This document shows positions 1-5,781 of a DNA stretch of 5,781 nucleotides, piece by piece. Numbering within the stretch: position 1 is the first letter of the stretch; every line of letters begins with the position of its first letter. The notes under the pieces are model-generated. The model ran no database searches, was not told the origin of the DNA, and was given only the letters and a program-made list of their open reading frames with translations. The translations under genes were made by a program, and so were the position numbers. This stretch comes from Bacteroidales bacterium (GTDB lineage Bacteria > Bacteroidota > Bacteroidia > Bacteroidales > GCA-2748055). The stretch is from positions 1-5,781 of the forward strand of contig JAOZLK010000313.1 of the NCBI GenBank assembly GCA_029934875.1. Direction: 5' to 3'.

Positions 1-648
1 ATTATCCAATTTTATAAAGTCGGACATGACGAGATCCGGAAAGTCGATCCAAATCACATGATACTGGGCACCTATCCGAAACAATTTACTTTCGATCTGG
101 CTATCTGGAAAAAAATTACTCCCTACATTGACATTCTCGCCCCACAGGGCATAAGCAATGTTAATCCGATAAATGAAATCGTGGAAGCAACAGGATTGCC
201 TGCATTTTTCAGCGATCAGGAATACGGGAACGTTTTTCCTCTCTCACTCCAGGGAACGAAGGTCGGGGGTGTGCCCGATTATATCGACCGCCGTGTGTAC
301 TACGACCTGATTTTCAGACGTATCATGTCTGATCCGGATATCGTAGGAGCATCGCTCTGCGCCTGCCTCTTCGATAATTCTCACTGGGTTCAGGCCTACG
401 ACAGAGGACAGCCAGGATTTTATACAATAGACGGTGAACCGCGCCTGGACCTGTGTGAAACAATCAGCGAGGTAAATGCCTTGCTGCCGGAGCTGGTACT
501 TAATCCAAAGAGAGAAGCCGAAATAAAGCAAATGCACGCCGAGCTCCTGGAACTAAGAGCAGCCTATAACCTTGTAATGCAGAAAAGAAGGGAGTTCCTG
601 CCCAGCAATCCTCCCTACATTAAACCGGCCATCCAACCTGATAAATAG
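1..648 (+). CDS. Agarase-like TIM-barrel protein, C-terminal half only (5' end outside window)
   Basis: The reading frame is open from base 1, so the gene starts upstream. The ATG at 58 is not a start: it is the Met inside the conserved beta5 motif D-P-N-H-M-I-L-G, which begins at base 46. The visible 215 residues cover strands beta5 to beta8 of a clan GH-A-like barrel: beta6 'PYIDILAPQ' (121-147), beta7 'PAFFSD' with Asp at 214-216, and beta8 'GASLC' with Cys at 358-360, followed by a 'P-G-F' strand. The last ~50 residues are a highly charged helix (rich in Glu, Lys, Arg) ending in a Pro-rich tail, with no counterpart of this length in genes 2 and 3. Its beta5 to beta6 segment (G-T-Y-P-K-Q-F) resembles gene 4 (G-Y-F-F-K-P-Y) more than the others. 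Family placement is good. Enzymatic activity and substrate are unknown. The usual nucleophile Glu at beta7 is Asp, and the beta4 acid/base region lies outside the window. It stops 5 bases before the next gene, so the two are probably co-transcribed. Confidence 0.88.
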   Translation: MIQFYKVGHDEIRKVDPNHMILGTYPKQFTFDLAIWKKITPYIDILAPQGISNVNPINEIVEATGLPAFFSDQEYGNVFPLSLQGTKVGGVPDYIDRRVYYDLIFRRIMSDPDIVGASLCACLFDNSHWVQAYDRGQPGFYTIDGEPRLDLCETISEVNALLPELVLNPKREAEIKQMHAELLELRAAYNLVMQKRREFLPSNPPYIKPAIQPDK

Positions 649-653
649 CAGTT

Positions 654-1832
654 ATGAATAACAAAATCGACAGAAGGCGTTTTATCGGAACATCAATGAT
701 CCTTGGGGCTGGGAGCATGGTCCTGCCCAATGCATGTAGCGCAGGTGCAAGCAATAAGGATGAAGGCTACTATACTGTGGCTCAGAAAAACGGTCGCTGG
801 TGGCTTGTTGATCCTGCAGGAAATCACACCTTCAGCATTGGACTCAACCACATTGATCCAGCAGCGATACGCTACCTTGCCAGCAATGGCATCTGGGAAG
901 AAAAGTACGACAACAGCATGGAAAAATGGCTTCCAAAAGTGAAAGAGGATCTGAGAGACTGGGGCTTCAATTGCCTTGGCTGGGAACAGGAGGTGGTGAT
1001 TATTACACCTGAAATGCACCGTCACTCCAGGAGCTTTACTTTTGAAGAATACCAGTGGCTCGATATGCCCTACTTCCACTTACTCCCTGTAATCGAATCA
1101 CATCAGTGGGAATGGGAAACGAAATTACCTGATGTAACAGGGAAAGCATTTGAAGAATGGTGTGACTATATTGCCCGTGATAAATGTGCACGATTAAAAG
1201 ATGATCCCAAGCTGATCGGCTATTTCTTCACCGATTGTCCGGCCTGGATCCATAGCAATAAGAATAACGATTGGAAAGCACCTATGCTCGATCCTGAGCT
1301 GGAGAAGACAGAGAGCGGAAGAAAGGAAATATTCAGGGTGGCATCTATCTATTATAAAACCATTGTGGATGCCATAAAACGCTACGATCCAAACCACCTG
1401 ATCTGCGGTGACAGGTATGAGGCGAATGCACCGATAAGCAAAGAAGTCCTCCGGGCCGCCATGCCTTATGTAGATATCTTTAGCTTCCAGTGCTTTGGCA
1501 GCGTGGAGAATATTGCAAAGAAAATGGCCTACTGGGGCAACTACCTAAAAAAACCTGTCTTACTGGCAGACAGCATGATAAGCGCTGTCGAAAACCATGG
1601 CTGGCCACCGAAGCAGGATCTTCTGCAAGATGATATTCAATACGGAGAAGTAATGAAAGAGCTAAGGAAAATTCCCGAATGCATGGGATTTCACCTTTGC
1701 GGAGCTTATATAAAGAATAATGCCAGGCGCTATGGACTGCTTGATATCCATGAGAACCTGGAAGAAACCACGGAAGGCATTAAAAAAGTAAATATAGAAC
1801 AGAGCGAATGGGTTAGGGTCAGTGGGCAGTGA
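654..1832 (+). CDS. Exported agarase-like (clan GH-A type) barrel protein with Tat leader
   Basis: Complete gene of 392 residues. An in-frame TAA at 642-644 makes ATG 654 the first usable start. The N-terminus reads D-R-R-R-F-I-G (residues 6-12), a twin-arginine motif, followed by a hydrophobic stretch to about residue 25 and 'LPNAC' (Cys28). That is a poor lipobox because Pro sits at -3, so Tat export is likely and lipidation uncertain. The barrel spans about 39-375: beta1 'WWLVDPAG ... GLNH' (49-66), 'WGFNCLGWEQE' (103-113), beta4 'GYFFTDCPAW' (189-198), beta5 'DPNHLICGDRYEANAP' (245-260), beta6 'PYVDIFSFQ' (271-279), beta7 'PVLLADS' (Asp306), beta8 'GFHLC' (Cys349), then 'RYGLLD'. This order and spacing are those of GH50/agarase-like and related clan GH-A hydrolases. 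However, the expected Asn-Glu at beta4 reads Asp194-Cys195, and the expected Glu at beta7 is Asp306. By eye, roughly half the residues match gene 3. The likely role is a periplasmic or surface carbohydrate-active protein. Catalysis and substrate are not established. Confidence 0.9.
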   Translation: MNNKIDRRRFIGTSMILGAGSMVLPNACSAGASNKDEGYYTVAQKNGRWWLVDPAGNHTFSIGLNHIDPAAIRYLASNGIWEEKYDNSMEKWLPKVKEDLRDWGFNCLGWEQEVVIITPEMHRHSRSFTFEEYQWLDMPYFHLLPVIESHQWEWETKLPDVTGKAFEEWCDYIARDKCARLKDDPKLIGYFFTDCPAWIHSNKNNDWKAPMLDPELEKTESGRKEIFRVASIYYKTIVDAIKRYDPNHLICGDRYEANAPISKEVLRAAMPYVDIFSFQCFGSVENIAKKMAYWGNYLKKPVLLADSMISAVENHGWPPKQDLLQDDIQYGEVMKELRKIPECMGFHLCGAYIKNNARRYGLLDIHENLEETTEGIKKVNIEQSEWVRVSGQ

Positions 1833-1871
1833 GCACTACTCACGTAAACCGAAAAGATCCGTAATAAAATT

Positions 1872-1876
1872 AGGAG
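1872..1876 (+). promoter_or_regulatory. Shine-Dalgarno-like AGGAG before the third gene
   Basis: AGGAG lies only 3 bases before ATG 1880, closer than the usual 5-9. It is the one recognisable ribosome-binding site in the window: genes 2, 4 and 5 have none, and gene 5 is preceded by an all-A/T leader. It sits in the longest intergenic gap (47 bases). I see no TAnnTTTG Bacteroidota-type -7 box in that gap, so I do not propose a separate promoter. Confidence 0.5.
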
Positions 1877-1879
1877 AAA

Positions 1880-3016
1880 ATGAAGTATATATTAAAAACC
1901 CTGGTACTACAATTTATTTGTTTATTGATCTTTCAGGCAGGTGTATCCGGCCAGGAAGAACAATACAATAACAATGGCTTTTTCACCCTGGAACAGCTTG
2001 ATGGCCATTGGTGGTTTATTGATCCCGATGGAAAGGCTTTCTTCTCCATTGGAATCAATCATATTGACCCTGCTAGTCTGCGATATCCTGAGAATATTCA
2101 TATCTGGGAAGAGAAATACCATGGCAGTACCACAGAGTGGCTGGAGAAATCCGTAAAACACAACCTGGAAGCATGGGGTTTTAACACCATGGGTTGGGAA
2201 CAGGAAGTAACAGTAAAACAGTGGCAACATTCCAGACCTTTTACCAATGATGAATTGAAAGTGCTGGATATGCCTTATTGCAGGATGCTGCCATTTACAG
2301 AGTCTCATCAATGGGAAAAACATACGATAAAGTATGATTTTTTCAGTGATGAATGGATTGAATGGTGCGATTATGTAGCACGTTCCTATTGTGCCGAAGT
2401 CAAAGAAGATCCTAATCTTATTGGCTATTTCTTTAGCGATTGTCCAACATGGATTCATGACAGACCTCAAAACGAATGGCGCGGTCCTATTTTTGATCCA
2501 GAAAAGCTAAAAACCCCGGAAGGAAAAGAAGAGCTGTCGGCCATGGCCATACAGTATTATAAAACCATCTATGCAGCAATACGGAAATACGATCCCAATC
2601 ACCTGATACTGGGCGACAGATATGAAGCGAATGCACCTATCGCAATGGAAGTTATAGAGGCTGCCCTGCCCTATGTTGATGTGCTTTCCTTCCAGGATTT
2701 CAGGGACCCGACCATGCATATGCAGGAGTGGTACGCTAAAACCGGGAAGCCCGTTCTGCTGGCTGACGGTTCAGGAGCATACAAAGGCGAAGGCATTTAT
2801 AAACATACCGATGGAAACTGGTATGCGAAACATATTACGGCACTTTATGAGCAGGAAGGCTGCGTGGGCTTTCACCTTTGCGGTGCTTACCAACGAAATA
2901 AGCAAAGAGCTCGTGGCTTGCTGGATGAATACGAACAGCCTGACAGTGAAAACGTAGATATCATTCAGGCTACCAATGAAAAGCTACATGACAGGATGAA
3001 AAATTTGAATAAATGA
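1880..3016 (+). CDS. Secreted agarase-like (clan GH-A type) barrel protein, close paralogue of gene 2
   Basis: Complete gene of 378 residues. The start is fixed by an in-frame TAG at 1871-1873 and by the AGGAG just upstream. Residues 1-24 form a Sec signal peptide (basic start, long hydrophobic core, 'VSG' then Gln-Glu-Glu), with no lipobox. Barrel landmarks: beta1 'WWFIDPDG ... GINH' (44-61), 'WGFNTMGWEQE', beta4 'GYFFSDCPTW' (Asp187, Cys188), beta5 'DPNHLILGDRYEANAP' (238-253), beta6 'PYVDVLSFQ' (264-272), beta7 'PVLLADG' (Asp296), beta8 'GFHLC' (Cys334), then 'ARGLLD'. The motifs 'SHQWE', 'EWCDY.AR..CA' and 'GDRYEANAP' are shared with gene 2, which points to duplication in place. The two differ in the loop after beta7, where gene 3 has a Gly/Tyr-rich segment and gene 2 a Pro-Pro-Lys segment; these loops flank the presumed active-site face. 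As in gene 2, the canonical catalytic Glu pair is absent. Its last 4 bases overlap the next gene. Expected location is periplasm or cell exterior; substrate unknown. Confidence 0.9.
   Translation: MKYILKTLVLQFICLLIFQAGVSGQEEQYNNNGFFTLEQLDGHWWFIDPDGKAFFSIGINHIDPASLRYPENIHIWEEKYHGSTTEWLEKSVKHNLEAWGFNTMGWEQEVTVKQWQHSRPFTNDELKVLDMPYCRMLPFTESHQWEKHTIKYDFFSDEWIEWCDYVARSYCAEVKEDPNLIGYFFSDCPTWIHDRPQNEWRGPIFDPEKLKTPEGKEELSAMAIQYYKTIYAAIRKYDPNHLILGDRYEANAPIAMEVIEAALPYVDVLSFQDFRDPTMHMQEWYAKTGKPVLLADGSGAYKGEGIYKHTDGNWYAKHITALYEQEGCVGFHLCGAYQRNKQRARGLLDEYEQPDSENVDIIQATNEKLHDRMKNLNK
3013..3016 (+). other. ATGA start/stop overlap between third and fourth genes
   Basis: The TGA of gene 3 overlaps the ATG of gene 4 in the sequence ATGA. 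The codon just before this ATG (3010-3012) is an in-frame TAA, so the start cannot lie further upstream. The next Met in frame (residue 24) would remove the signal peptide. There is no Shine-Dalgarno sequence close by, which fits translational coupling to the upstream gene. Confidence 0.8.
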
Positions 3017-4452
3017 AATTGAAAAAAAACAGGCTCAGAATCCGTGTTTTTGTTATATTGTTGGTATCTTGTGTCCTGGCCATGGCTCAGGATAAACCCC
3101 TGTACAGCGATTTTCAGGAAGTAAGAGGTGAAGCGACCGGATACATTCATATTGAGAAAATGGACGATATATCCTGGTTTATAGATGCCAATGGATATGC
3201 CTTCTTTCCGGTTGGAATGGATCATACCAAGTTTTTTGGCAACACAGTTGATCTTGTCAGTGGAGGTGATGCAGAAGCGTGCGCGAATCATGCCTTTGAT
3301 ATTCTATCAGACTTGAAGATAAATGCCTGTGCATCATTATCCTATCAGCCACAAAAAAAGGCAGCTCTCGAAAGAGGTTTTTCCTACTGTGGGAGTGTAT
3401 ATCCGATGGTCACGCCCCACAGTGTAACCTACAAAAAGGAGGATTATCATCGAGCAGACCCCTTTTCAAAGGAATTTGAAAGCTATGTTGATTCTACGAT
3501 AAACGTCTCTACCGCAAGGTTAAAAGGAGATCCACATGTTCTTGGTATGTGCTATGGTTTTAATCCATTTCAATTGATGCATAAGTGGATCAATCATTTT
3601 TTAGCTGGCGATGCAACAACTCCGGCGAAAGAGTCTATTGTAAACGAAGTATATAGAAAACAATATAAAACAATTGATGCTTTTAACAGGGTGTACGGAA
3701 AATCCTTCACATCCTTCGATGACATTTTAAGTGACATCTCATTGAGCTATGATAAATCTCTGGATCCAAAGCCAGATGAAGTCGTGGCCGAAGCTGATTT
3801 AATAAAGCGTGATTTCAATCAAATTACCTGCCTGCTTATTGCAAAAGTCCATGAGGTATCCCATACCTACATGAGGCAGTATGCTCCCGAAATGTTAATC
3901 TTGGGATACTTTTTTAAACCCTACAACTTCAATCTCGCTATGTATGAGGCTATCGGTCCCTATGTCGATGTATTAAGCCCGCAACATCTTCAAATGCCTT
4001 CCTATAAAAACGGAGTTTATAACAGAGCCCACGGTGTGTTACGCGTTGAAGAAATTCATGCCCGAACAGGAAAACCCATATTTATTAGCGATATGGCCCT
4101 GGGTAAAGTATTTAAAAAAGGAAATAAACCGATGGAGAATAATCCCTATACCTCCTATAATAGTCAGGAGGATAGAGGAAAAGTGTATTATGCTGCTGTA
4201 GAAAAAGCTGCGGCATTGCCTTCTGTTGTAGGATTGACGGGCTGTATGACAATTTATGACAATCCGGATGAACAGGGCCAGCATGGCGCGAACAAAGGGT
4301 TTATAGATCCCTATACCGGGTTGGCAAAAACAGAATTCACCTCTTATGTAAAAGACATCAACAGTCAGATTTACGACATTCGAATGAGAGAGAATGATAT
4401 AGAGAAATTAACACAAAATCTGATTGATGCCATGCACCATGCCATTCATTAA
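3013..4452 (+). CDS. Secreted agarase-like barrel protein, larger divergent paralogue lacking the beta4 catalytic motif
   Basis: Complete gene of 479 residues, about 100 longer than genes 2 and 3. The leader is basic (residues 1-11), then hydrophobic, ending 'AMA' then Gln26, a good Sec cleavage site. 'LVSC' at 17-20 resembles a lipobox, but hydrophobic residues follow the Cys, so I favour cleavage after Ala25. Landmarks: beta1 'WFIDANG ... GMDH' (55-71), beta4 'VLGMCYGFNP' (176-185), beta5 'EMLILGYF' (293-300), beta6 'PYVDVLSPQ' (316-324), beta7 'PIFISD' (Asp360), beta8 'GLTGC' (Cys411), then a 'K-G-F-I-D' strand and a charged C-terminal helix. Much of the extra length lies between beta4 and beta5. 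Part of it, 'YKTIDAFNRVYGKSFTSFDD' (218-237), matches the 'Y-x-T-I-x-x-L-N-x-x-W-G-T-x-F-x-S-F-D-D' segment known from GH42 and related clan GH-A enzymes. That supports the hydrolase ancestry. Neither the Asn-Glu of real enzymes nor the Asp-x-Pro of genes 2, 3 and 5 is present at beta4, so this may be a binding protein or use another acid. Closest in the window to gene 1. Confidence 0.9.
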   Translation: MKLKKNRLRIRVFVILLVSCVLAMAQDKPLYSDFQEVRGEATGYIHIEKMDDISWFIDANGYAFFPVGMDHTKFFGNTVDLVSGGDAEACANHAFDILSDLKINACASLSYQPQKKAALERGFSYCGSVYPMVTPHSVTYKKEDYHRADPFSKEFESYVDSTINVSTARLKGDPHVLGMCYGFNPFQLMHKWINHFLAGDATTPAKESIVNEVYRKQYKTIDAFNRVYGKSFTSFDDILSDISLSYDKSLDPKPDEVVAEADLIKRDFNQITCLLIAKVHEVSHTYMRQYAPEMLILGYFFKPYNFNLAMYEAIGPYVDVLSPQHLQMPSYKNGVYNRAHGVLRVEEIHARTGKPIFISDMALGKVFKKGNKPMENNPYTSYNSQEDRGKVYYAAVEKAAALPSVVGLTGCMTIYDNPDEQGQHGANKGFIDPYTGLAKTEFTSYVKDINSQIYDIRMRENDIEKLTQNLIDAMHHAIH

Positions 4453-4462
4453 TTTAAATTTT

Positions 4463-5781
4463 ATGAAGAGGATTGTTTTTTTACTATTATTCGCACCACT
4501 TCTACTAATTTCGAACCAATTGTCAAGCCAGGAGCTGGACAATTATGGCGGATGTCTGAATATTCATATCGATGATGGAAGCGGATTTTTCCGTCTTGGG
4601 GAAGTCGAGGGCAAACATTTTCTGGTCACTCCTGACGGAAATGCCTACAAGGCATTGGGGCTTAATCACATGCATACGACAAGTCGAAAAGACTATGACA
4701 AGATCATTGAAGAACTGAAAGCGCTGGGCTTCAATTCGGGTGACTACCAGGGACCCAACTGGCAGTGGAGCAGGATTCCATATACCAAGGGAGTTAATCT
4801 GACAAAAACATCCGTTTGGTTAAGTGAGGATAAATTCAAATTCGAAGATGTCTTTGCTGAAAATTTTCTTGTTGAGATGGAAGAAAGCATTAAAAATACC
4901 GTAAGTCCACAAGCAAATAATGAAATGTTGATTGCCTATTTCCTAACGGATGTTCCCCGGTGGAATGGCAGTCAGAACGGATCGAGTTGGCTAAGCTTTT
5001 TCAAATCATTGGAGGATAGTGCAGCAGGGAAACTAGTCTGGAATCAGTGGAAAAGCGACAACCCGGATACCCCGGAAGAGGACTTCCTGGCTATTATCGC
5101 CCGTCAGATTTATTCAAATGGAATAGGATTCATCAGGAAATATGATTCTAATCACATGGTGTTTACTGAGCGCTACTGGGAGACAAATATGCCTGAACAG
5201 GTGGTGGCGGAAGCACTTCCATATGTGGACGGGATTGCAACCCAGGCTTCAAAAAATGTAAAAAAAGAATTCTACGAATCCCTGACCGAGAAGTATCAAT
5301 TGCCCATTTATGTAGCCGATCATGTTACCTCTTTTACAACAGCTGAATATACAAATACCATGGGGCAGGTGGCAACAAACGAAAATGACTACCTGGCATT
5401 TTATACTTCAGCTGTTCAAACCGCATTAGCTCATCCCTTCGTTATTGGCTATAACAAATGTCAGTACCAGGATGAGTTTAATTCACCCCAGCTGAAACAG
5501 GGTCTGTACCAAAGCGATGGCACCCCCTATTCCTATCTTGAAAACCTGGAAGGGGTGCACCAAAAAGCGCTTGATATGGGATATTCTCTGCCATCCGACA
5601 AGCTTACAGATCAACTTCTGGATTGGGGAGAATATGAGAATATAAAACGGGAAGCTTTTGAGCGGATTGATCTCTACCGTAAAGGGGATGAACACCTGAA
5701 GGTCATTCTACCAGACAATGAGACCGCAACAAGTGCTGACATCAGAATCAAGCTCAAGCAACACGACTTCAAATGGGGAGC
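4463..5781 (+). CDS. Secreted agarase-like barrel protein apparently fused to a GH10-type module (3' end outside window)
   Basis: The frame is open from ATG 4463 to the window end: 439 residues plus the first two bases (GC, so Ala) of codon 440. ATG 4463 is preferred because Lys-Arg and a hydrophobic core follow at once, giving a clean Sec leader ending near 'LSSQ' (residues 20-23). In-frame ATGs at 4439 and 4427 would overlap gene 4 and add 8 or 12 residues. Barrel landmarks: 'FLVTPDG ... GLNH' (53-69), beta4 'AYFLTDVPRW' (158-167, Asp163), beta5 'DSNHMVFTERY' (228-238), beta6 'PYVDGIATQ' (253-261), beta7 'PIYVADH' (Asp286), beta8 'GYNKC' (Cys333), then 'QGLYQSDGTPY'. After a helical linker, 'RIDLYRKGD' (401-409) and 'KQHDFKWGA' (432-440) mark the beta-strand region that commonly precedes GH10-type catalytic domains ('R-K-G-D ... 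H-x-F-x-F-G-x'). The protein is therefore probably bimodular. The second domain itself is out of view, so its activity is inference. The acid/base Glu and nucleophile Glu of clan GH-A are again absent from the first domain. Confidence 0.9.
   Translation, partial: MKRIVFLLLFAPLLLISNQLSSQELDNYGGCLNIHIDDGSGFFRLGEVEGKHFLVTPDGNAYKALGLNHMHTTSRKDYDKIIEELKALGFNSGDYQGPNWQWSRIPYTKGVNLTKTSVWLSEDKFKFEDVFAENFLVEMEESIKNTVSPQANNEMLIAYFLTDVPRWNGSQNGSSWLSFFKSLEDSAAGKLVWNQWKSDNPDTPEEDFLAIIARQIYSNGIGFIRKYDSNHMVFTERYWETNMPEQVVAEALPYVDGIATQASKNVKKEFYESLTEKYQLPIYVADHVTSFTTAEYTNTMGQVATNENDYLAFYTSAVQTALAHPFVIGYNKCQYQDEFNSPQLKQGLYQSDGTPYSYLENLEGVHQKALDMGYSLPSDKLTDQLLDWGEYENIKREAFERIDLYRKGDEHLKVILPDNETATSADIRIKLKQHDFKWG
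5663..5781 (+). other. Start of second (GH10-associated) domain in the fifth gene
   Basis: Residues 401 to 439 of the fifth gene read as an Arg-Lys-Gly-Asp turn (406-409), two short alternating-hydrophobic strands ('HLKVIL', 'DIRIKL') and the sequence H-D-F-K-W-G-Ala. In many Bacteroidota, Verrucomicrobiota and Planctomycetota GH10-type proteins an equivalent leader (R-K-G-D ... D-x-x-G-x-P-x-x-x-A ... H-x-F-x-F-G) sits directly before the first barrel strand. None of the other four genes continues past its barrel with such a segment. The window ends too early to see any GH10 catalytic residue. Confidence 0.6.

Noticed and set aside
244..537. Minus-strand open frame of 97 codons, and other minus-strand frames at 693-1079, 1194-1397, 1922-2470, 2507-2719, 2965-3291, 4039-4284 and 5483-5695
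   Set aside because: Each lies inside a + strand gene that has clear family motifs, and their translations show no recognisable domain or leader. They are shadows.
703..942. Alternative + strand frames at 703-942, 1941-2156 and 2673-2957
   Set aside because: They overlap conserved coding sequence of genes 2 and 3 in another frame and encode no recognisable motifs.
1829..1843. Small inverted repeat GTGAG-N5-CTCAC across the stop of gene 2, considered as a terminator
   Set aside because: The stem is only 5 pairs with no following T-run, and the downstream gene is a same-strand paralogue. Too weak to call.
3013..3087. Lipoprotein lipobox 'LVSC' in gene 4
   Set aside because: It fits the pattern at residues 17-20 but is followed by V-L-A-M, and a normal signal peptidase I site (A-M-A before Gln) comes right after. 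Left as an uncertain alternative.
654..4452. Calling these genes true GH50 beta-agarases
   Set aside because: The overall motif order is agarase-like, but the catalytic Asn-Glu and Glu are missing, and nothing in the window points to agar as substrate.
4427..4462. Earlier starts for gene 5 at 4427 or 4439
   Set aside because: They would overlap gene 4 and place extra uncharged residues before the Lys-Arg and hydrophobic core. ATG 4463 gives a standard signal peptide. The earlier starts cannot be fully excluded.

Overview
The window is wall-to-wall coding sequence on the + strand. It holds five consecutive genes in one orientation, separated by 5, 47, -4 and 10 bases. The first gene enters already open from the left edge and the fifth runs off the right edge, so the array extends beyond the window on at least one gene at each side. 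I see no tRNA, rRNA, CRISPR, insertion sequence or convincing terminator.

All five genes encode diverged members of one (beta/alpha)8-barrel family of the agarase-like, clan GH-A type. The shared landmarks, in order, are: an N-terminal 'W-[LF]-[VI]-D-P-x-G ... G-[LI]-N-H' strand; a 'D-P-x-L-I-G-Y-F-F' beta4 strand; 'D-P-N-H-L-I-L-G' at beta5; 'P-Y-[VI]-D-x-x-x-x-Q' at beta6; '[LIVF]-x-[AS]-D' at beta7; and 'G-x-x-x-C' at beta8, followed by a 'G-[LF]' strand. Genes 2 and 3 are close paralogues. Genes 1 and 4 resemble each other more than the rest. Gene 5 stands apart, and after its barrel it appears to begin a second module of the kind that precedes GH10-type domains.

The complete products look exported: a twin-arginine leader on gene 2 and Sec-type leaders on genes 3, 4 and 5. 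Tandem exported glycoside-hydrolase-like genes, leaders with little Shine-Dalgarno character, cleavage sites followed by Gln (or Gln-Glu) and moderate base composition suggest a member of the Bacteroidota and a polysaccharide-utilisation locus. Planctomycetota or Verrucomicrobiota are possible alternatives. No SusC/SusD pair, regulator, sulfatase or transporter lies in the window, so the substrate cannot be read from context.

The most interesting point is that these proteins keep the glycosidase scaffold but not the expected catalytic pair. The beta7 position, normally the Glu nucleophile, is Asp in all five. The beta4 Asn-Glu acid/base motif is replaced by '[ST]-D-[CV]-P-x-W' in genes 2, 3 and 5, and by 'G-F-N-P' in gene 4. 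A Cys is invariant at beta8. The cluster may therefore be a set of glycosidases with a non-standard active site, or a family of carbohydrate-binding pseudoenzymes.
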